Shown: piece by piece, positions 13,091 to 24,000 of the stretch
How positions within the stretch are numbered: the first letter of the stretch is position 1
Layout: each line of letters begins with the position of its first letter
Notes under the pieces: generated by a model
Seen by the model: the letters and a program-made list of their open reading frames with translations, nothing else
Told to the model about the DNA's origin: nothing
Database searches by the model: none
Program-made: the position numbers and the translations under genes
DNA from: Chaunax sp. Z400
Taxonomy: Eukaryota > Chordata > Actinopteri > Lophiiformes > Chaunacidae
NCBI GenBank assembly: GCA_037577475.1
Contig: CM075189.1
Location: 30,787,839-30,851,838, forward strand
Direction of reading: 5' to 3'
Length of the DNA stretch: 64,000 nt

Positions 13091-13501
13091 TTCCAAATTT
13101 ATCTGCTAAAGGATTAGCTATATAGTTTAGTTTGTTATGGTCGGCTAATTATGTAGCTAAAATACACATAAGTTCATTTGAAGGACAGAAATACAATAAT
13201 TGGCCTATAAATAAAACAGATTTTGTATCTTATCAGGGCTGCCAAAGTTTTAATTGAGTTTGAAGTAAAATTTGATATGGTGAGGTCATTTTACAATTCT
13301 AATTTTGTAAGTAGGCTGGACGTGCTGTGACATTTTAAACACTCTCTGTAGAAATATGTCGAGAGGTTGACTTAAATCTGCAGCCAAGTCAGTTAAGTAA
13401 TTTAAAAAAATGATTATTTGGGTTAATGCTGTTTTCCATCTCCAAAAAGGCTTTTATTTGGACTCTTTCTGTAACCTGCAGCTAAATTAAACACTAAGCT
13501 C

Positions 13502-16500
13502 ATGCAGCGTCAGATGCCAGAAGAAACTTCAGAGATGTCATCGCCACAGCCCAGTAAATATTTGTTATAATGCCATGTTTTACACATAAGACAAAATGTA
13601 TATACAGTCAGTAATTGATCAGGAATTTGTCCCATTAACAACATGTTTTAACAGAAGTAGCAGAGATTTCTTCTGGCAGCATTGTTGTTTCCGAGACTGG
13701 TAGTGCTGCCAAATCACCAGGTACAGTGAACAAAGAGAAAGACCATGAATAGAAACGGAAAAAATGAAACCGTAGAAAAACTATAACTTTATTACATTTT
13801 TTGTAGACACAAGGAGGAAGAGGAGAGAGACCCAACAGGAGGACCAAAAGGAGGTTGGTGTGTGTGTTTGAGTACATGCATACATGTATAATTAAGTTCT
13901 TTTACATGCTCTGCATCATACTTCTGAGACACGTTGTCTGTGAAAAGAGAAACAAAAAGGACCACCTTGTTAACGTCCCGCTGCTGTTTTTCACTGCGCA
14001 GGATATGCGTACATTCTTGGCTTTGCCGACTGACGAGAAGACATCCTTTGCTGAAGAGATGATGGCCAGGGTGAAGAAAGAGCTGGTAGAACAAGTAAAG
14101 GAGGAGGAGAAAAAGGAAAAGAAAACGAAGAATGGAAAACAAATGAAGAGTGGGACAGCTCTCCCTAAACAAACCCCCAGCAGACATGAGCTGAAGATGG
14201 CCCTGATGAAAAGAGGTGAGTTAAAGTGTATCCAATTTTGTAAAGCTGCTTCTTGTAGCTTCTTAAAAACCCACATGTGCGTTTACATGCCATATAGCTT
14301 GTTAACCTAACTGTTAATTATTGTCTGTCCTCCTTCCCCAGAAAACTTTACGAAGGACAGCAAACATGATTTCATCTTTATGGAGCGACAGAAGGCAGTG
14401 TTGGAGGTAAATTATTTCAGGAGGTTCTTAGATCTTAGTAAAGGTGGAGTCGTGCCAGCAGCCTGGATGGTTCTCAGTTTACTGTGATACTTTGTGAACG
14501 TCAGCTGATGCTCTTAGTTGTTGTGAAGGACAGCCATCATCTGTTGAAAAAAACCCCAACTCAGCTATGTTTGTTTATCCGAAAACATGATCTCTTTTGA
14601 AGTAGTACATGAAAGCTCTTTCTGAGAGAGCGCATGTCATGAAACACTGATGTCATTTGGATATTGGTGACATTGAATAATTTCTCCACTAGTACTTTAA
14701 ATGTTCCTGTAGACAAGCAGGACTGATTGGACCAGAGTGCTACACTGATTTAGGTTTTCACTTCTATAAAATCATGGTACTCAATATTCTTTCATATTTA
14801 ATTAAACATCTATTTTTTTTAAAAAGTCTGTTTTAGGTTTTACAGAGTAAAGCTCCAGCTGACTTTAAATTTGCATTTATGATTTGCCCCAGTTCTACTA
14901 AATACTGTCCAGGACTCAGAATGAGAAGATGAATATTGGCAATCCAGCTGTTCTGTCATTAAACCTAAACTGCTTAAATTCACCTGATACGCTTATTGAA
15001 AAGAAAACAACTTAAGAAATTAAACAAGGATAATTAGAGTCCCTGTATCTTTATCTTTTTTCACTGCTGATATATGTCTTGCTTTACCATCTTGCTGTAT
15101 TTCTCCTCATCCCTTCCTCAGTTATCTCTGATGACGAAGAGGTCTGAGATTCTGAAGATGGACAAGGCAATTGCAAAGGAGGAGAGACGGCTGAAACAGC
15201 TCGAAGAGACCATTGAGAGAGAGAACCTCATGTTTGAGGAGTTCCTCAGGGAGAACGAGAAGAAGTCTGTGGAGGCCAGAACATTGTAAGAATATGGCAT
15301 ATTGGCTGCCTCGCTGTTGTGAAAAAAATAAATAGTGGTCCCTGAAAAGGTGTTTTACTTGAAAATTATTACTGATTACAAACTCGTTTTTTCCCCTAAC
15401 ATGCACATGATTGTTTTTTAATTCACACTGCAAATGGTTGCCTTGTCTCTGTTGTCAGTTTTGAACGGGAAGCCAAGTCCAAACAGGAAAAAAATGCTGA
15501 GATAAAAAAACTGACTGCTGAAATAGGGGCAATAAAAAGGTGATAATTTATGACTTTGCACACTACCCATGTTTTAGTCCATAAGAGGGGTTTTTTCTAA
15601 CTATAAATGATGGTGACTAAATGTGTTATGTCACGTGTCTTTCTTTATCATAGTGAACTGGTCAAGTTTGAAGAGACCCTGATAGACTACATGAGATACA
15701 AGGAGCTTCTGTTCAAGCTGTCCCCTCCAGAGTGGCAGGAGGCCCAGAAGACCAAGGCTTTGAAAGCTCAAGTCCCGTCTGACAGAGAGGCTCAGGACAA
15801 GCAGAACAGGCAGCATGCAGAGTCAGACATAAGGAAAGGCAAGTGCATGCCTCTTTTTAAAACCAAGTGACTCAACATCAAATAGATTATGAGGACCAGA
15901 GTAACATTTGTTAATGCTGCAATCATGCAAATTTAATTTAAACTTAATGGAACAGTTCACCCAAAAATGAAAAGTGAATCTCTATCACCTGATGATGGAG
16001 AATCGCATGAAGTTTCTTAGTCCACAGAACATTTCTGGAGCTTCACGGAAAACAGTGTTGCAGCATTCTCTTAAACACCTGAAGAAGATGGAAGAAAACC
16101 CAACTGAAAACAAACATTAAAAAAAATTACATCACACAGCTTTTACTGCATAATCCAAGTCTCAGGAAACTCCAATCTTAAATGTGTGTACATGAGCCAC
16201 TGGACGAGATCAATGATAACTCCTGATCTCTGCGTATACCTCAGTGTTTACCTGCTACTCGGAAGTTGCATCACATTCACCACAGAGAGTGAAGTTGCAC
16301 TAATACGTACCTCTGTTGGTTCTAACATTACATTTTAATTTTTTTATGCGAGTACTCAGGTATGCAGAGATTATGAATTTTTGTTGATCTATTCAAGTGG
16401 CACATTCACACTTGTCTGAATGGACATGCAATGGACAGGGTGCATGTTGACACTTTTAGTTCAGAGGCTCCAGTCTTCACCGTATCCTTTATCTTTATCT

Positions 16501-19496
16501 TGACACTAGACAACACTTAGAGAGCACAAACCTTCATCAAGTCTGCAGCATTATTATTTGTTATCTCACAGAAGTGAATTTTCCAGATGATGATGCGGAT
16601 CACCAACAAAATCTAATGGATTGTTCCTTGGGCCAAACCCTACCTCTCCAAAATATCATCATCAATCAATCAATCACCAAAATCCATTTATAACTTTTTG
16701 AATAACCCTGCTTCAGACAGACAAATAAAAAACAAACCAAAAATAATACTTCCTTGGCGTAGTTAAAAAGATGTTAGTATGTCTTTTCAAATCAGTCAAG
16801 GTCTCTGACCTTCTGGAGGCTTGGGTTACACTGTATGAAATGTATGGAGTCATTTTATGTTTGTTTGTGGTTGTTTATGTTTTAAAGCAAGTCCCCCGTC
16901 TTCTACAGTTGTTTAAGAGAATGATGTTTTGCTGTGAACCTCAAGGAAATATTTGTGAACTTAGAAGCTTCACCTGGTTTTTCATTGGCATGGGAGTGAG
17001 TCGATACAGACTGAATTTTCATTTTAGGATGAAATCTTTAAAGTTTGGTTTGACTGGAATGCTTACATGTCCACAGGTTTAGAGAGCGAGGTTGTCAGTC
17101 CAGGTAGAGAGTTGCCCTCCATCAGAGAGACCAGTCTGTCTTCAGCCCACAGCGACACATTGTGAGGAAACACCAACACACTCCCTTTAATCCTATGTTA
17201 CATTCATACACACTGATGGTGAACAAGGTGTGTAATCCATGACTTCCATTATGAAACACAGAAATACAGTTTTAAAAATCATTTTCACCTATTCATAGAT
17301 ATAGATGTATACTTTCTTACTGATGAACAGTTTGTTTCTCTCATTTAAACATACTTCCACAATTAATTCTATCTCTGTTGTAGCATTTGTAGCATAGTAT
17401 CATTTGTAATATTTAATCCCGTTAAAATGCTGATGCAAAAACTTTGACTCCAAACTCTTTCCTTGGCCTTTCAGAATCACAAGCTGTAAACTGGATGGTG
17501 ACAGCTCAGATTATGAGGTTGGTTTACCCAAACCGAATATCTAGTTCACTGACTTAGCAACTCTTCTCATCCTGAGATGAGATGGTTAGTCGTTCGTTTT
17601 ACAGTACTCACGGTGCTCCTATCTCGTCTGCCTTGATTGTCACTGCAGGATGAGCCAGGGTTGTACTTCACTGATCCCCAGCAGCTACTGGATCTGGTGT
17701 CGGAGCTGACAGAGCAGATCTTGTCCCTGATTCACAACTCCACAAGAGAGGAAGAGAGACTGAAAGAGCTCCAACTGTCCATGGAGACAACCAGGATTAA
17801 CATGTAAGCATCATAATGTAAGGGTAAAGGTTCTGTGAGTGAGTGATTTTGGTATTTTGCCTCTTGTCTTGCTTTTGAATGAGTAGATTCACTAGATGTC
17901 TACAGGTGCCTCGCTTAAAACAAATTCCTTCCCTTTGCTCTTCTTCCATAGCTTGAATTTCTTTCTTTTGTTAGTTCTTCCATCTGACATCACTGCTCTG
18001 GTCACAGGAAGAAAGACCTCACCACTGGTTATTTAAACTGTTTGCCTTCATTCTCAGTTACTCCAGATTGAGTTCTTGTGCTGAATAATCAAGGCATAGA
18101 ATAAGAAATTCAATGTAAAAGCCACCCTCATTCCTGTGCTCAACAGGCAGGTCCATTAGGGGAAATGTTTGATGAAATGTTTTTACTTGGGTTTTTAGAC
18201 CTATTATTTGTTTGTTTTTTCCTATGGATTATTTACTATGTGTACCCTCCTCTTCCCTACATCCACTGGATGCTGAATTCCTAAAGTGAAAAAGATGAAG
18301 AGCCAATAAAACTACAGATAAGTGACATGAACGAGAGAATCAACAAAGAAAAGACGAGAGTCACAAAGCTCAAACAGAAGGTTCAGCTCCACGTCTCATT
18401 GAACACAGAAGACCAGGTGAGGAGTCACAATTCTTCTGACTACATTTTAATCCCAGGTTTGTGTGGTAACAACACCCAGAGGTCATCTAACGTGGCATTG
18501 ATAGTTCTTAGAAGTAAATATACAGACTCAGAAGCTCTTCTGTTTTTCTTCTCTTTTTTCCCCCTCTTGCATGCAGGATGTCATGCTGGACGCTCTGGGC
18601 AAGAAGGTGGCAGAGGTTTATCACTGCTGCGTGAACGACGCAATGACCAACTTCAGCACCTTGGAGATGCTGGCTGCCATTGAGAACCGCATGTCATTGG
18701 TGCTGCAGAGTCTTGAAAGCATCCCTGAAGAGAGTTTAGAGATGATGAAGAAGATCAAGGACAAGGAGAGGAGGAGCAGGTATGTCTCAGTTACTGGACT
18801 TTGCTAACTCTCTCTTGACTGCAAGACAAAATCAATAGAGCAACAAATTCAACCTTTCCATTCCTTTCCCATCTTAACATACTCTTTCATAATGTTTACA
18901 AATCCCTTCTCATCCTACCTTATATTGCAGACAGCGTGAAGAAAAGCTGAGAGAGCAGAGAGAGAAACAGAAGGAAAGGATGAGGAGATACTTGGAGAGA
19001 TCCCAGACTGACTCAAAGAAAATTGTAAGTCATAAGGAATTGCTCCTTAACAGCCTTTTTTATGTTCTCCACATTGTGTATTACCACTAGTAAACATCAA
19101 AATGTAGTACCAATAAATTATTGCTGCATTTATTTGGATGGAATCCCCACAGGCTTACATTTGTATTGTTTAGCAGTGAAATCTGTTGAAATACATTCTT
19201 ATACACTGTTTTAATGAATTGCAACAACAGATGCTTGCAGTATATCCTGATTCAGTTGCACACTTTAAAATGAATATCTGTCTTGCAGACTCATAATTAG
19301 TTGTAAGTCAAAGAAAGACAATCAAAACCCCAGAGCAATGCTTAAACTCCAGCCCATTTTCTTTCAGACTGGGAGAAAGCTAATGCCCAGATCCAAACCT
19401 GTCGCCCAGAAAGTCATAGTCAGCAATGTGGACAACAGCCCTGCTCCTGAAGATGACATCCATGCCTACCTCTTCACCTCTGAGGACCTGGAGTAA
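13502..19496 (+). CDS. cfap100: Cilia- and flagella-associated protein 100 (CCDC37)
   Basis: This coiled-coil axonemal protein is the MIA1 orthologue, which with CFAP73 forms the modifier-of-inner-arms complex next to the I1/f dynein. Coding exons: 13502-13553, 13655-13720, 13807-13853, 14002-14215, 14342-14406, 15122-15285, 15459-15539, 15654-15838, 17077-17161, 17475-17517, 17649-17803, 18287-18416, 18577-18779, 18931-19024 and 19368-19496. They join in one frame of 570 aa (human about 611). Residues about 130-250 form the DUF4200 coiled coil (KHDFIFMERQKAVLEL, then heptads through YMRYKELLFKLSPPEWQ). The C-terminal half aligns with human at LYFTDPQQLLDLV, KKVAEVY and TGRKLM. Intron 8 uses a GC donor (AAAG|GCAAGT). 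Exon 4 is Lys/Glu-rich. Likely RFX-driven through the X-box at 12,664. The exact 5' end is the least certain part. Confidence 0.93.
15949..17040. repeat. Composite of dispersed repeats in cfap100 intron 8
   Basis: The intron begins with GTTCACCCAAAAATGAAAAG and ends near 17,010-17,030 with the inverted GAATTTTCATTTTAGGATG, a terminal inversion characteristic of a non-autonomous DNA element. The right ~150 bp (16,884-17,040) recurs at 54,930-55,070 in dnai4. Inside, 16,490-16,760 is another dispersed family ('agagagcacaaacct...ttgttccttgggcc...acagacagac...cttccttgg') also glimpsed near 1,995 and 22,025. Confidence 0.5.
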
Positions 19497-19596
19497 ACAA
19501 AAGATTATTATTTAATGGATATTTGTTTGTTTCACATAAAATTAAGTACAATTAGTAAATCAACATTAGGTGGTCCAAAATGTGCATGTGTAGTAC

Positions 19597-19602
19597 AATA
19601 AA
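19597..19602 (+). terminator. cfap100: cfap100 polyadenylation signal
   Basis: A canonical AATAAA lies 101 bases after the cfap100 stop codon, giving a short 3' UTR. It is followed by a GT-rich stretch (TGTGCATGGTTGTTTGTTG) suited to cleavage-factor binding. Confidence 0.75.
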
Positions 19603-20269
19603 ATATTGCCACAAATATCTATGTGCATGGTTGTTTGTTGAATATTAGCACATGTACATTCATTTATCTGCATAGTATCTTTATAGTATATAATTTAACT
19701 GTACAGGTCTATTGTTGACTCTACCAGTCTGCTTTATTCCAGTTAATATGACCCATTTCTAAAAAAAAAACCCGTCTTTAAATAGTTTCTACATTAGGTT
19801 CTGACAACACCCTAGTAGTATTTATCAAAAAATGTCAAGAAAACAACAGTGAGTTGCAGGTAGATTTGAAGAAAGGTGTAATAGAGTTATTGACAGTCAC
19901 AGTCAAACTAGATCTGTTGTGTTGCATTTTGACTCAGAAATCCTGCAGGACAAGGTGTTCCTGCATCATATCAGTTATCCTGTAAGGCATTTTGTTCCCA
20001 AACACATTCAATGCAGACATTATTGGAAATCTGGACACAGTTCACCTGTATGTAGACATAATTGAGATGATACGTCTTGTAGCAGAAACTGTTCATGATA
20101 TCCCAAGTGTAATTAGTGTGGAGGAGAACATAAAGAATGGTGAGCTAACTTTCCGACAATAAAAAGAAAGATGGAAGTCAGGAGGATCAGGTCCAAGACA
20201 CTTTAGGAGGCATGATGACTATTGCTTTTACAAGAGCAAGATTTAGTTATTTGCATTTCTTACCATGGT

Positions 20270-20930
20270 GATTAATGGTGCTGCTGAGGCAAAAAAGGAA
20301 ATCTGAGAGAATGGAAATAGCTGTGTTTGCTGTAAGAAGGTTTTTGGATATTGTGGGAATTACTGGAGAGGGAAGTGCAGGCACTTTTGAGAGAGGCTTT
20401 CAGGCCATGTCAGAGCCTAGAAGGATTAGGATATGTAGGCTATATCGGAGTTTTTTGTTTGTTTTTTTAAAAAGAGATTAAATTTGAGAATGGAGGATAT
20501 TTTCAATCTAGAGGTACAGTAGGCTAGGTGGTAATGCACCATTTTGGATGCAAACCGCCTTTAAACACCAACAAAGACGGAGAAGAGCAGTAGGTGGTTG
20601 TGTCAAACATTTCTGTGTGAACACTGGCCATCCTGAATCTGTTCAGCGTGTTCTACTGGAGTGTAAGAGATATGAGGAGGAAAGGAAACAACGGACATCA
20701 GCAGTAAAGAAAGTTAAGATAATTCTTGCAATTGGGAACCTCCTTGGCGATGGGGTATGGGGAGTATGTTAGCATTTAATTGAGCACTTGAGGGAAACAT
20801 GGTTAATAAAGAGAATATTCTCTTTTTTTCTGCTAATTTACTGTAATATACTCTAGTCGGGTAGGTGGCGGTAATGCGCTTTCAGGCTGGTTTGCCAACT
20901 GCCAATCAAACTAAGTGAAGATTACTGTAC
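20270..20930 (+). mobile_element. Two degenerate LINE 3' fragments in tandem
   Basis: Two copies of the same 3' signature are present. 'GGTGGTAATGCACC...AACCGCC' at about 20,528-20,565 closes the first fragment, and 'GGTAGGTGGCGGTAATGCGC...GCCAACTGCCAATCAAAC' at 20,862-20,912 closes the second. Before the second, translated remnants such as HPESVQRVLLECKRYEEER resemble the C-terminal region of a fish non-LTR retrotransposon ORF2. Before the first, a decayed frame (KKEIREWK-like) is seen. Stops and frame changes make both inactive. I cannot name the clade from sequence alone. Confidence 0.65.
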
Positions 20931-21084
20931 GCAGCCAACCCGTCCTACTATTGGATATCTCTGGGGCTGTCATCAGCCGGAGGAAGTAGGATGAGGAAGT
21001 TGGAGCAGGACTGACAGGAGATGTGACTACCTACACTGAAGCACCAGCAGCTGTCAGGCAGCTAAATAATAGGAATATTTGACA
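20930..21084 (+). promoter_or_regulatory. ap1ar: Likely ap1ar promoter and 5' UTR
   Basis: Only about 170 bp separate the LINE 3' end from the ap1ar start codons. This stretch has an inverted CCAAT (ATTGG at about 20,952) and an ETS-like CCGGAGGAAGTAGG (about 20,979-20,992), and no TATA box. The transcription start is therefore probably within it, though no direct mark is visible. Confidence 0.45.
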
Positions 21085-21089
21085 ATGCG

Positions 21090-24000
21090 ATGGGTAACTG
21101 TTGGGCCTACTGTGTTGGTCTCTTCAGGAGAGAAGCCAACAGGATCCAGAGAGGAGGCGGGTAAGTCAAACACTTGCTAGGTGAGCTAGTTAGCATAAAA
21201 GCATCATCTAAGAAGCAGCATCCGGTTGCTGTCGGCTAACATTAGCTAAAAGTTGGTTAGCCGATCATGTTTTGACAGCTCTTTGTGTTTGCTGGTGGAA
21301 ACGTTGTAGCCGAGAGATCAAGGCCAGCCATTAAGCTACAGTCTTCGCCATTGTAGCCTACGGTCTGTGTGGTATCTAACCTGCTGACAGCTATTGTATA
21401 TGCCTTACGGAATCAAGACCCCACCCTTAATGTCAACAGTCTGATGTGTGTTTTAGCTCGTCATTAAACGAAAGACTGATTTAGGATTACTGATGACTGT
21501 AGATTAGTATCTGGACCTAGTAGGTCAGTTGTCAGTTTCTTGTACCATTTGGAGGTCACCATGTCATATTTGAGATGACTGATATGATAGTATATATAAT
21601 GTACTAACATAGGATTGGCAATTTGGAAACATTTTAAAGTTTTTAAACGTCACTTTTTAACAGTTGTAAGATGTCAGTCATCCAACTTGGAGTAATGCAA
21701 TTTAGACTTTGGACAATACTCATCTTAAATACATTTTATAGGACATTAATGAGCAATGGAGATAATCATCTCTCAGAAGATGTCTTACCACGGGTCAGTT
21801 GTGAGGTCACTGAGTGCCTCCAGGATTCAGCCTAAAAAGAGCAATATTTCACTGCACACACTAAAAAAAAACACAAGTGTAGTCAATAGTGTTCATTATG
21901 GCTGCATCCAATTTAGCACAGTCTGCTCCAGGGTCCTGACATTACACCTGCTGGCATCACCCACTGGGACAACTGAACTATTCTTATTATCATGTTCACT
22001 GATGCTTCTCTTGCTGTTACAAGATAGCACTCAGATAGCACATACCTCCATTCACACCATGTCACTAAAACCTGAATAACAGGCTATATCAAAACAAAAC
22101 CCTGCAATAATTCTTTCAGAGGTGAATCACCAATGATTAAAAAGAAAGGTACTCGTAGCATGTGGAAACAAATGTTATTAAATATTTTCTATAATAACTT
22201 CTTACCTTTTCACAGACACGTGACATGAAAAAGCTCTTTCAGCAGCAGTTTTCTGCCCTATGAGAATAAAACCCATTAACTCTGCACACTTCACGCCCCT
22301 AGTGCTGCATGTGTATTTTGTTGTATGTTCTCCTTTCCCCCTGCAGGTTATGTCTCCTCTCCTCTCCACCTGCTGTGGAGAGTACCTGCAGGTGAAGCCT
22401 TTTAGCCATCAGCACCTGGCCTTTAAAAGCCCTGACTGTCAGTGGAGAACACACAACAAAACATATTCCTACATAGTGAGGTTCGAGGGATCCATTACTT
22501 ATTTACCAAAGATAGGCTATAAATTAAAACACCTTTGCATGCAAACTTATTTTTGGCAATAATAAATCCCCCAAACAGATTTTATGTAATGTTGATATTC
22601 TATTGTACTTTGTTACTGTAACTGCTCTTTTACTGGCAATTAACATGCCAGATTAAATCAGTCAACACAATAATCAGAAGTCACGCTTTTGTGATCGCTG
22701 CAACCTGGTAGTGCTTCAGCTCTTGAATTATGGGATTTGCAATTTGAGTGTATAATAGTATTCTTTTTCACCAGATGCTTTTCATTTTAGAGTAACAATG
22801 ATCAGAGCTGTACAATATCAAAGAACGACCCTTTTGTATGGTTCTTTAATGCATTTAAGTGATAAACTAACAAAACAAAGGTTATGGTAGAAAGGTTAAT
22901 TAGTTAATTACCTTACCTTAATAAGTTCATTTACCTCCCTGGTCACTGGCATTTGGAGTCGCTGCTGAAGTGTCAGCATACCGTATATTATGTTGGCCTG
23001 TACCTATTGTAACAGGACTGTTACAGATGATCAGTGTATATTTGGTCACTGCACTTTTTAAAATCTGTATAGTCTGGTATTTTGATGTTATCTATGCTTT
23101 TACCACAGCCACCTGCCTATAGATTTAATACTGGAGTGTATTCCTTCAACAGCAGCTGCTTGATTTTCTTGTTCTCATCACAGGTTTACTATGATGTCAG
23201 TGGTGCACACTGTAATTATTATTATACTAGGGTTAGACGATGGTCGTCTCTCCGATAGTGTCTCCTATTTTACATATTATTATACCAACTATTATCATGA
23301 TGGCCCACTGGCAGATGCAGACAAACGATGCTTTTCCAAATGCACACTCACTGGATAACATAAAAAAATTACTTAGTCAACGTTTGGCATTGTATGTGCA
23401 TAATTTAAGCATAATTTTTTTTCAACCTGCCAGATTGGCAGAAATGTTAATTTTGGGTTGCTATGACATTATCAACCTATCCCTAGATTATCCAAATCAC
23501 ATAATTGAGATTAAATAGCTTAACGATCATCTGTATTTGCAGATAACTGTCTGTCTAACATGACGGGCCTTAAACAGGTTTTAGATTATTGTTCGCGTGT
23601 TCATGTTCTCTTTATTCATCCAGGTCAAAATACTTCCGAAGCAGTACCACAGGAGAACACTATACAATAGAGGTAGGAGTCGTACATTTACTAGTATTTA
23701 TTGACTATTCAGCACAGTGTTGTATGTCTAATTGTGACTATCAATTTTGCAGTTTGAGAATCTGGTAGAGAGTGATGAGGTGAGTATACTTCTTATCCTG
23801 TGTTTGTATATGAGGTTTCACTTAATAACTTAAAGGAAATCACTGTAGGTGAGTTTTCTCTACTCTTCATTATTGTTGTACCAGTTACATTTGCATAGAC
23901 TCAGTACGTTTTTTCGTATATCTAATTAAAAGATGCATCATGCCGTTATTCTCAGGATACTTTTTATTGTCAGACTCTCATCACACTTTTCTCTGATAGC

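Noticed and set aside
13792..14276. Minus-strand open frames of 124 and 131 aa opposite cfap100
   Set aside because: They are shadows of the Lys/Glu-rich cfap100 exon 4 and its flanks, translated as Phe/Leu/Ser-rich text. There is no domain and no splice partner.
20275..20772. Two open frames between cfap100 and ap1ar as small genes
   Set aside because: The text and the flanking GGTAGGTGGCGGTAATGC signature mark them as LINE remnants.
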